A DNA stretch of 64,000 bases from contig NW_025408675.1 in NCBI RefSeq assembly GCF_020360975.1, positions 3,183,642-3,247,641 of the forward strand, read 5' to 3'. Below the pieces are notes generated by a model, which was not told the DNA's origin, ran no database searches, and saw only the letters and a list, made by a program, of their open reading frames with translations. Both the position numbers and the translations under genes were made by a program. Positions 25,904 through 34,736 of this stretch are shown piece after piece; within the stretch, counting starts at the first letter, position 1; the number at the start of each line of letters is the position of its first letter. Origin of the DNA: Hirsutella rhossiliensis. Taxonomy: Eukaryota > Ascomycota > Sordariomycetes > Hypocreales > Ophiocordycipitaceae.

Positions 25904-26434
25904 TCATAACACGTAGTACCAGAACAAGGCGGTCTCTTCCTTGTGCTCCTGCACTCCCATGTAGAGCAGCTCGTCGTAGCCGCCAAACCTGAGGCCGAGT
26001 TTCTTGTAGAAGCGACAGGCCGCGACATTATTGGACTGCGACTCGACTCGGATGCCTGCCACGCCAATCTCCCGCGCCCAGCCGACGACGGCGCCGAAGA
26101 GCGTGGCGCCGTTGCCCTGCCCCCGAACCTCGACGTCCAGCGCAATGGTGTGCAGGAGCGCCACGTTGTTCCAGTCCTTCAGCGCAAACGCATAGCCCAT
26201 GACCTGCTGGCCGTCGGTCAGCGCAAAGAGAGCCTTATCGGAGTCGTCGGCTCGGCAAAAGTCTTGCTCGTCGAAGCCGTATGTTTTTCGAAAGGTGGGA
26301 ACGGGCGTCGTCTTGATCTCTTGGCCAGAGGCGAGGTGGTCGTATGGCTTGGCGATAACTCTGGACACTTCAAAGGAAAAATCCCGGTCGGCAATGTCCT
26401 CGGCCGTCAGCCGCGCTATCCTGGCCACCTTCAT
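25904..26434 (-). CDS. GNAT acetyltransferase, streptothricin-acetyltransferase-like
   Basis: An intronless 176 aa GNAT protein; the ATG at 26434 begins MKVARIARL. The acetyl-CoA pyrophosphate loop is RGQGNGATLF (Q/R-x-x-G-x-G/A), preceded by the beta4 strand LLHTIALDVEV. The second half, ESQSNNVAACRFYKKLGLR followed by GGYDELLY and ending FWYYVL, matches my memory of the streptothricin acetyltransferase (SAT) family better than general GNATs. SAT enzymes acetylate the beta-lysine amine of streptothricin in bacteria. Whether the fungal protein detoxifies such an antibiotic or uses another amine is unknown. It converges with the dioxygenase gene. Lack of introns and family affinity would fit ancient transfer from bacteria (inference). 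Confidence 0.8.
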   Translation of the reverse strand: MKVARIARLTAEDIADRDFSFEVSRVIAKPYDHLASGQEIKTTPVPTFRKTYGFDEQDFCRADDSDKALFALTDGQQVMGYAFALKDWNNVALLHTIALDVEVRGQGNGATLFGAVVGWAREIGVAGIRVESQSNNVAACRFYKKLGLRFGGYDELLYMGVQEHKEETALFWYYVL

Positions 26435-26863
26435 CGATGCTGTGCAAGACTTGAGCACCGGCGACTATCCAGGCGGGTACTGCGTTACCCCGGCAGTATA
26501 TTGTATAAGCAATAAACCGCCAGGTTGGAACTCAATGGTGTGGCCTTGTCTCTGTTCGCGGGGCGGCGAGTGTCGATGGGGGCCGTGTAAGTGCGCCTTT
26601 CGTTGCCGAGGAAGATGAGCATCAATGACAAGGTGCCTGCAGGACACTGAGGTACTGGAAATGCATGTCAACGGGCAAATAATGAGTCATCGGCGACAGC
26701 CTGAGACGTTGCTGTCCATTGTACGGAGTTACACTTGTCTCATTGTGCATCATCCACCGCGCTCAGTTCCGACCAGCCTCTCACAGACACCATATAAGAA
26801 CGGTCTCTCTTCCGCTCTGTCCATCCATTTGACCCGTCGGACCAGACTTCAACGTCAGCATGT

Positions 26864-27010
26864 ATCACTCCGACGGACCGTTTTTGCATCCTTCTTGGCG
26901 TCGTCCTCCTCGCCTACGCCTACGGCCTCGTTTGGCGTTCACTCACTTCAGGCCACCATCAACGTGGTTCCGCCGTTCAGCCCATGTCGGCAAAGATTGC
27001 CGACGTCAGC
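26864..27010 (+). pseudogene. Decayed inverted partial copy of a siderophore transporter N-terminal region
   Basis: On the plus strand about 150 bp match the minus-strand transporter region around 28509-28708. The aligned pieces code for the [16 protein letters not shown] stretch, then [13 protein letters not shown], then QPxSAKIADV. Between them about 40 bp and about 15 bp are missing and the frame changes. Differences are mostly synonymous-type, which suggests a relic of a diverged paralogue rather than a fresh duplication. It sits less than 100 bp downstream of the transporter stop and in opposite orientation to it. Confidence 0.8.
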
Positions 27011-27091
27011 CTCGGGGGTCGCACAGGACGCTCCCCGCTGCATATCCAGTGCATAGTATACCCTTACATATCCAGTGAGTCGCATGCACTC

Positions 27092-28911
27092 TCAAGGGCG
27101 CTCAAGGTCGACATCCCCCGTTTCAGAAGCGCTGTCCTTGGCCAGCGTCTGCTCGTTGCTCAGCTTGGGGTTGCGCAGCATCATGGCAAAGAAGATGAGG
27201 GGCACGCAGAGGCAGACGCCCGTGATGCAGAGGATGCGCTGGATCGACTGGTACGCATCCACGACGGCTGTCCTCTCGGGCGTACCCACCGGATAGGCAG
27301 CAACAACGTTGGTAAAGGGGTCGGCGTAGGCCGCGGCGGCCAACGTCGAGTTGAGGTCGGCCAGCGTCTCGTCCAGCTTGGCGGGGAGTAACTGCGACCA
27401 CATAGCCCCAGACACCGTGTTTCCAAGGGCGGAGCCGACATTGTACATTGCCAGATAGATGCCAGTCGCGACGGCCAGGTTCTCGTGCTTGAGTCCGACC
27501 TGCAGCGAGGCCTGGGCGGTGTATGGAAACATGCCACCGGCGACACCTAGAAGCACCTGGGCGCCGATGACGCCGGCTCGGCCGCTTCCCGAAGTCGAGC
27601 CACGGTAGTGGATGAGAAGGCCAAAGGCGACCATGTACAGGGCGGTTCCGACAACGACAAAGATCTTGAGCCGGCGCACCTTGAAGACGACCAGGCCAAG
27701 GAGGGGTCCGACAATGACACTGGTGAAGGAGTAGAGGGAGACGACGCGGGTGGCGGCCTTGACGGAAAAGTCAAAGGCGACCTGCAGCACGGTGAAGAGA
27801 AAGTCGGATTGCATGGTGAAGGCGAAGTTGAGGAAGATGGCGATGCCGAGGGGAGCCCAGACGGAGCGGTCCTTGATGAGGGAAAAGGGCACCAGCGGGT
27901 GTGGCGCCTTGAGTTCCCAGAGGACGAAGACGGGGATGCACAAGACGCCGACGACTAGGGGGGCGATGACCGACGCGCTTCTCCACTTGCTCTGGAAGCC
28001 TCCGGCAAGAGTCAGGGGCACGAGGATGAGGGCAAAGAGGGCAACCATGAGGACGAGGCCAATGACATCGAGGAGCCAGAAGAGCTCCAGAGTCAAGCTG
28101 CGGAAGCCGAGTATCTCAAACGAGGAGCGATAGTTGGTCAGACGCCCCTCCTTGTGGGCACGGCGAGCGACGACGCCGAGGCTGAGGATGAGAGGCATGG
28201 CGCAGAGTGGAAAGATGATGCACCACATGGCAACGCCCCAGCGCCAGGTGGTGGCGGCGAGGACGGCTTCCGAGATGTTGCCACTGACCCAGGTGTTGAT
28301 GATGAAGGAAGGGCGGGGATGTAGCTGAAGAAGAGACGGGCACGGGTCGAGGAGATGTCGGCGATGATAACCTCGACGAGCAGAATAATCATGGTGTAGC
28401 CGATCTGGTAGATGACACTGCCACCAGCAAAGGTGTCGATGTTGTTGGACACGGCCTCGACAACGGTGCCGACAACGTAAAGGAAGACGGCCACGCAAAG
28501 GAGCTCGACGCGGCCAAAGACGTCGGCAATCTTGGCCGACACAGGCTGGGCGGCGGCGGCAATGACGGCGCGAACCACGTTGATGGTGGCCTGAAGCGAG
28601 TGGACGCCGAACGAGGCCGATGCGACGGGCTGGTAGGCGTAGCGCAGGGTGCCGTCGAGCCCGTAGGCGTAGGCAAGGAGGAAGACGCCTAGAAAGATGC
28701 AAATACGGTCCGTCGGGGAGATGCTCGCCGACAGGGCCTCGACGCGGGCGACGCCAGGCGACGTGAGGTCCTTGACGGCGGCGGCGGCCGAAGGGGCGCC
28801 TGGATGGGCGCGATGGGCGGCGTTGTCGGCGTCGAGGGGATGGGTGCCGTCGTCCGCGCCGAGGTGGCGGGCGGCCTTTTCATCGGTATTTGGCGATGGC
28901 GACGTTGCCAT
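27092..28911 (-). CDS. MirB/Sit-type siderophore-iron transporter (MFS), one frame break
   Basis: Imports ferric siderophores across the plasma membrane. It is intronless, about 606 aa if the frame is restored, and predicted to have 14 TM segments. The Ala/Asp-rich cytosolic N-terminus is followed by TM1 ([16 protein letters not shown]) and the conserved [14 protein letters not shown] and [14 protein letters not shown]. The family signature [19 protein letters not shown] then leads to the loop [16 protein letters not shown]. The C-terminus shows YAxP and [11 protein letters not shown], and a charged tail. One base seems lost near 28303-28312, exactly inside the conserved PALPFIINTW segment; sequence on either side matches the family, so an assembly error is likely. 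The ATG at 28911 is the first in frame. The GATA palindrome at 29329-29348 suggests iron repression. The substrate siderophore is unknown; no siderophore NRPS is present nearby. Confidence 0.88.
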
Positions 28912-28966
28912 GTTGACGGATGTGCGGGTGCGGTGATGATGATGCTGGTAGCTGATGAGTGTGGCG

Positions 28967-29027
28967 AGGAGGAGGAGGAGGCGGAGGAGGAGGAGGCGGA
29001 GGAGGAGGAGGAGGCGGAGGAGGAGGA
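28967..29027. repeat. GGA/GGC purine microsatellite in the transporter 5' leader
   Basis: Interrupted GGAGGA...GGCGGA repeats lie immediately upstream of the transporter ATG (C/T-rich on the coding strand). They probably form the pyrimidine-rich leader common in fungal promoters. Confidence 0.8.
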
Positions 29028-29328
29028 GGGGACGAGACGACGTGGGAAGATTTCAGCAAGCAAGCCGGCAGCTAATGAAGCAGCTGGTCGAGTGGCCGGT
29101 CTGTCGAGCAGGCAGGCGGTCGTTCTTAACTATACCAATAGAATGAAAAATAATACAGGCTCCGGATGCGGGTGGTCGTTCGGTGGAATCAACAGGTCGC
29201 GTGTACAGCAGTCTCGACCTCAACGTTGATGAGGCGACAATGTCTGTTCCAGTCTTGAAGCCTACTTTCCGCCTGTCACTGACACGCACAGCAAACTCTA
29301 GAAAAAGAAAGGTAAAATCTCGTGGCTG

Positions 29329-29348
29329 TTATCAGATGGATCTGATAA
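29329..29348. promoter_or_regulatory. Paired iron-GATA (SreA/SRE/Urbs1-type) site
   Basis: The sequence TTATCAGATGGATCTGATAA consists of two perfect inverted ATCTGATAA 9-mers separated by GG. ATCWGATAA is the known extended motif of fungal iron-responsive GATA repressors of siderophore genes. It lies 418 bp upstream of the siderophore transporter ATG and in its promoter. The match is seen directly; binding is inferred. Confidence 0.75.
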
Positions 29349-30898
29349 TCATGCGACGGATCCGCTCGTTAGCTTCAGCTGGGCGTAGCGCGCCCAGCGG
29401 CGACGAGCCGAAAGGGCCGATGCCGCTTTGACCTTTCCATGCGGCTGGAGTCACCAGCCGGCCTGATGAAAAGGCGGAGGCGAGAGGAGATAATAAAAGA
29501 CGCACGACGAAAAACGTGGTTGCCGGGAGGTCAGACGAGTGGGGGGTGGCGGCCGGATGTTGGGTTCAACCTCGAGACAACTTGAAGTCAACCCGACTTA
29601 TGATATACATAATTACACAGTACATTACATGTAGGCTCTCCCGTGTGGCTTTGTTCACCACGCCACCTGCTCGCTGTCGGTCGCAGGAAGCGAGAGCGAG
29701 CATGTACAGGACAGACACTGTCGGCTCTTCATCTTCATCTTCTTGACAGCATGGGCTTCAAGACGTTCGGTGTCTTTGCTTTGCTCCGCCAAGAGCCCGC
29801 GGGCAACATTCACACCGAGACGGCCGACGACAAAGGCCTCTCTGGGTACGTACTCCGTACGGAGAGCAGCCTGCCTAGGTACAGTACCTACCTATTGTAC
29901 TGTACCGTACCTACCTTGGTAGATCGCCAACTGACTCGCGCACCGAGTTGCGGACAGCGACAACTAGTACGGGCAAAGCCCAGCGATAGCAGCAAATGCA
30001 CAGCCGAGACACACATCCAGCCTAGCTGTATTAGGAAGGTCACCGCTACAGTACGAGCGGATGCCACCGCTGATTGCCTCGGAATCCGGACCCGCTGCCA
30101 GCTTGGCCCTGGTACAACCCGCCTACCCTGTATCTCGACAGCCGGCTGGAGTGACGGGCAAATGGGAGACAAGGTCTGAGACAGGGTGCGAGATGGGATG
30201 CGTTCTCGTCGGATTGTTAATTAATTTAGCCTTCTGCCCACAAGGGTTCATCCAGGCATCAAGCCCGCTTGCATTCCTTGAAACTCGTGGGCCCATGCTT
30301 AATGGTTCTGTATCCTTGCAGCGCGCACTCAAATTCGGGACGGAAAAAAGAATGTCCCCCACTTGCCCAAAACTCCCCCTTGCCTTGAACATGACTACCT
30401 AATTACTTGCGAAACCGCCCACGATGCGCCCTCGGATGAACCGTCCGCCTTCCTTTCTCGAGATTGGGTCGTGTGTTGCCATGCTCTCTCGCATTACAAG
30501 TGACTTGAAACCCGCCGCTTGCCTCTCTGTTGCTCCATCGAAAGCATCTTTCCCGAGGTTGAATGCCGAAGACATGGCTATTTCAGTCAGAGGCCACTCC
30601 CGTCACCCATGGGCCTCGAGTCATCGTGACAGGCTCACCTCGCTCCCTCTCCCGAGGCCTGACTAGTGTCTTTGTCTGATCTACGATCCGAACAACAGGA
30701 ATCTGCCCTACCTCGATCCAGAAGTCCACCAACACTCGGCAATCGTGACACGGGACAGATTAAAGCCCCTCCTTTCCTCTCCCCTTGCCTTCCCCGGCCT
30801 CTGCTCTCGAATTCTTGAAAACAAGCTGCCAACCACGCCTCGCTCGCCATCTCTCTTCTGACATCTTTCGCCTCGTCCTTCAAAAAGGAAACGCCGCC

Positions 30899-31438
30899 AT
30901 GCAGTCCCGTCTCGCCGCCCTCCTCGCCGCCCTCGCCGCCGCCTCGTCGGCCTCGGCAGAAGTAAACTATCTGGCCGCCATGCCCGCCGCCCTCAACACC
31001 CCCCATGCCCTGCTCCCCCGGCAGACGGGAGGCGCCTCGCCCACCATCCCCACTGAGTGCTACAGCGCCATCGTCTCCCTCTTCAGCTCCGTGCCCACCC
31101 CGCCCCCCGAGGTCCAGTCCGCCCTCGAGGCCGACCTCGCGCGCAAGCCGCCCGCCGACCTCTGCAGCTTCACCACCCCGCCCAACCTTTCCGCCCAGTT
31201 TTCCTCGTACAGCTCCCAGCTCGACTCGTGGTCCTCGCGCAACGCAAACCAGCTCACCGCCTGCTCCAACCTCCCCAACATAAACGCCTTCTCCGCCTGT
31301 GGTTCAGACCGCTCCAGCTCAACCCCCGCCGCCAACGCCGTCTCCAGCAGCACCCGGTCCGGCAACGCCCCGGCCCGCCAGAATGGCATGGCTGCCGCCG
31401 CCGTCGTCGCCTTTGGCTTGGCCGTTGCTATCTTGTAG
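30899..31438 (+). CDS. Probable GPI-anchored cell-surface protein
   Basis: An intact, intronless 179 aa protein. The signal peptide MQSRLAALLAALAAASSASA precedes a mature domain with four cysteines spaced across IPTECYSAIVSLF, ADLCSFTTPP, LTACSNLPN and FSACGSD. That arrangement resembles small Ser/Ala-rich fungal surface proteins sometimes annotated as infection-structure-specific. A Ser/Thr-rich stalk (SSSTPAANAVSSSTRSG) and a hydrophobic C-terminus (MAAAAVVAFGLAVAIL) ending at the stop are the classic GPI-attachment layout; the omega site is probably near SGN. It should sit in the plasma membrane or wall. The start at 30899 is preferred over the upstream in-frame ATG at 30785 because it opens directly with the signal peptide. 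Function is not known. Confidence 0.82.
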   Translation: MQSRLAALLAALAAASSASAEVNYLAAMPAALNTPHALLPRQTGGASPTIPTECYSAIVSLFSSVPTPPPEVQSALEADLARKPPADLCSFTTPPNLSAQFSSYSSQLDSWSSRNANQLTACSNLPNINAFSACGSDRSSSTPAANAVSSSTRSGNAPARQNGMAAAAVVAFGLAVAIL

Positions 31439-31879
31439 AGACAGGAAAAGGAAGCAAGGGGCGAAGGCGCCTTGTTATTTCCAAGTCTGATACCCAAGTC
31501 GCGCTTTTCTCTGCTCTTGGTCTGCATGTCGGTATTGAGAGCGACTTCTTCATCACTTTAAAGAATAATAGCATTGCATGTGGGTTGGTTCAGGCGCAAA
31601 GAGGTCAGCAATGATTTTCAAGCATCCCAACAACTTGCATATATATACTTGTCCATGTCACTTCAACTCAGTGCCTTCTGTGCATCTTTTTGATCAAAAA
31701 ATAAAACATATAGTTTCGAGAACCGTTCTATCCAGTTCACTGGGCAGGCGCCAATGGTCGACAGTGACAGCGCCCATGGCTGGCTCGCTCCACCTTGCGG
31801 ATTGGCCTGCTCCAGTATTGACATCTTCGTCCCGCCATCTACTTTTGCAACAGAAATACAGCAGAGAGCGCCTAGCCTT
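31439..31879. other. Convergent 3' spacer
   Basis: About 440 bp between the stops of the GPI-protein and COPI beta' genes. No gene; expected to hold both polyadenylation regions (AATAAAAC at about 31699 on the plus strand). Confidence 0.4.
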
Positions 31880-34736
31880 TTATTCCTCATCCTCCGCGTT
31901 CTCCTCGTCCTCCTTGCCCTCGCCCCCTCCGTCCTCCTCCTCCTCCTCCTCCGCGTCCACGGCCGGCGCCTGTTTCTCGGCAACGGGAGCCTCTCCATTT
32001 GCCCCCGCCACGTTCGTCTTGTCCAGTGCGTCGCCGCCTTCGCGTTCCGCTTGCAACCACGCGTCCCACTCGGGGAACAGCTCCGCGTCCTCGTCAGGGA
32101 CCCCGATGAGCTTTGCCACCCGTCCCTTCTTGCCCTTGTCCAGACTCTCTTTCCAGTCCTTGACGATGGAGGCGGCCAGACTGGGCTTGTATGTTTGCGC
32201 GAAAAGCACCGCTTCGGCCAGACGGCCAGTCTTGGTCAGCATTTCGACGCAGCCGTCGACATCTCCCAGGAGCCAGTAGCATGAGAACGCGACATTGTGC
32301 GCGTTGCCCTCCTCCGCTTGAGCAGCCAGCTTGGAAAGCCCTTGCCGGTCGCCAGTGGACGAGTGCAGCAAAAGCAGAGAGCCGAGGTCTTTGGCATGTG
32401 CGAAGCACTCCGCAGCAAGAGCCACATCCCATCCCGCCAGAGCCGCGTCGCCTACCGTCTTCCACTTATGGTCCGCGTCCGCCTTGCGCGCCAGGTCCAG
32501 GGCGATATCGAGCTGGTTGAGGCCGAGAGCGAGGTCGAACTTGTGCTCCGGGTCTGTCGCCACCTCCAAGGCCAACTCCTTGTGGCCTTGGCCTTCCAAG
32601 AATCTCGCGATTTTGTTCAGCTGGTCCACGGGAATGGTCGGCAGCAGCTCGGCCGCCGTCTCCATGTCGTCGCGGAGTACCAAGGTTTGGTATTCCAACA
32701 CGGGAAGCGACAGGGCAAACGAGGTGACGTTGACATCCTTGTCCGCGAGGTAGATGCGAGAGTCTCTTTGGATGTATCCAAGGACATATATCGGCTTGTC
32801 AAAGTGGGAAACGGTATACGTCTGGTCGCCAACCAGGTAATTGAGTCGGTTCGTGCTATTGGTGTAGATGAAGCAGTCCCCGACCCATTCGCCTGTCCGA
32901 ACACTGTCTGGGGTCAGCCTAGGCCGCTGAGGCGCGACGCGACCGCCGGGCTTACCTTTCGCTGATATCCGTGATGACTTCAAACGCGGCCTCGACGCCA
33001 TCCTCGTTCACCTGACCGGCCTGCACTGCCTCGACATAGTTTTCTCGGGAGAATCGCAGCACGTAAAAGGTGTCGTCGCATGCAATCGCAATAAGTTCAC
33101 CGCTATCCGACCAATAGACCTGCGCAATGTCAGTGCCCCGAGTTCATCAGCTGTGGCAAGCTCACGAACCTGCTTGGGCTCAACCTCGATCCTTCGGACG
33201 AGGCCGCCCGTGGCCCAGTCGAAAAAGGAGACGCCGCCCTGACCAATGACGCCGAGCAAGACACCGCCGGTGAGGCCCTCCGCCTGAAACCCACGTCCAG
33301 GCCGCCGCTCTTTCAATAAAGTTCTTGTACACCTTGACGCTCATGGGCGATTCGCGGATAGCGAAATCGTTGCTGTTTTCCTTGGACGCCCAGACGAAAT
33401 CCAGCGCAGAGCCAAAGGCCTTGTTGCGCCAGGCCAGAGCCGTGTAGATGATGTATTCGCCGTCTCCGCACACAGCGACGAAGCGGCCGTTGGGGGAGTG
33501 TAGCAGCGTCTGCGGATAGACTTCGCACGTTCCGAGGTCTTTTGTGGGGAGGCTGATTGGCTCATTGTCCTTGATGCTGGCATCTACAGACTTGTCAGCA
33601 GTCGAAGCTTTAGATACTCGACGCGCAGCTCAACTTGCCTCCCTTGATGATGGAGGACACAACTTCGTTGTGTCTGGCCCAGATGAGTTTTCCAGAGGCG
33701 TCCATGGACACGGCGGGCTCTTCGCGGCCCAGCTTGACGACGACGGCGCCATCGTCAAAGCCCACGGCGACGCCTTGCTGTCCCTTTTGATAGGCAATGC
33801 ACCACGCTCGTTCGAGGCTGTAGTTCAGGGACTGTTCGAATCGGTACGTGTTCGCGTGCCAGACTCGGATGGTGCCGTCCTCGGAGCCGGAGATGATGAC
33901 GGGCAACTCGGGGTGGTAGCATGCAAAAGAGACGTTGTTGGTGTGGCCCTCGAGGGTTGCAATCAACGACTTGGTCGTGTAGTCCCACACCTTGATGGTT
34001 CGGTCGTCGGACGTGGTGAGCAGGTAGGGCTTATCGGAGTGAGGGTAGTAGTCGACGTGGTTGACGCCCTTGGTCTCGTGCGCCTCCAGAGTGAAGTTGG
34101 CAGTGGCCGAGCCTAGGCTCCAGATCTTGACGGTGCGGTCGAGGCAGGCCGAGGCAAACGTGTTTGTGTCTTTGGGGTTGATGGCGAGGCCCATAACATA
34201 GTGACTGTGTCCCTCGTAGACCTGCACGCATTTCCAGCCCTTGTCCCAATCCCACAGCTTGATGGTCATGTCGTCGGACGCGGTGAGGATAAAGGGCAGG
34301 TCGGGTGGACAGCGATGGCTCGAATGTAGTCCGGATGCGCCTCGAACGAAGTGATCTTTTCCGACGTGTTGTAGTTATAGACGCGCAATTGGAAGTCGTC
34401 GGAACCGCAGACGATCCAATTCTTGCGCGAGACGAATCGGCCGGCGCGAACGGGGACGTCGGTGAGCTCGAAAGTCTTCACGATTTGCTGCGTCTCGTAA
34501 GACCAGATGTATGCATGGCCTGCAGAGGGTTTAGATGTGGCGAATAATAGTGAAGTCGGTGTACGCACCGCTATAGAGGGTCGTGAGAATCCATGGCTCA
34601 TGCGGGTGAAAGTCGATTCCCTTCACTCGTTCGCTGCGAGCGAACAGTTGGCGCTGTGAGGGCAGATGGAGAGTCAGCGCACAATCCTGGCCTAGAAGCC
34701 GGAGAGACTGGCACTGACCTTGACGTCCAATCTCAT
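31880..34736 (-). CDS. SEC27: COPI coatomer beta' subunit (SEC27/COPB2), three apparent 1-bp losses
   Basis: WD40 and alpha-solenoid subunit of the COPI coat for Golgi-to-ER retrieval of KKXX cargo. Exons are 34736-34719, 34653-34569, 34519-33639, 33583-33170, 33119-32956 and 32903-31880; about 862 aa once three bases are restored. It starts [23 protein letters not shown], the canonical beta' N-terminus, and has WD repeats ([34 protein letters not shown]). [14 protein letters not shown] and [11 protein letters not shown] follow, then a helical TPR-like region and an acidic Glu-rich tail. Intron 3 (33584-33638) uses a GC donor (GCAAGT). One base seems missing at each of about 34294, 33306 and 33285, because conserved residues resume in a new frame right after. 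All intron phases agree with exactly three restored bases. As the gene is essential, sequence error is more likely than decay. Confidence 0.93.

Larger units (their letters stand above)
28912..30898. other. Divergent intergenic region between siderophore transporter and GPI-protein gene
   Basis: About 2 kb shared by two divergent promoters. Besides the purine microsatellite and GATA pair, it has another AGATAA at 29488-29493 and CTAC/GTAC-rich runs at about 29870-29925 (GTACCTACC..GTACTGTACC). No credible ORF; the plus-strand frame 28804-29229 is repeat-driven. Confidence 0.5.

Noticed and set aside
25904..28911. GNAT plus siderophore transporter as a siderophore biosynthesis cluster
   Set aside because: The GNAT is SAT-like and much shorter than the SidF/SidL transacylases, and no siderophore NRPS, ornithine monooxygenase or hydratase is present.
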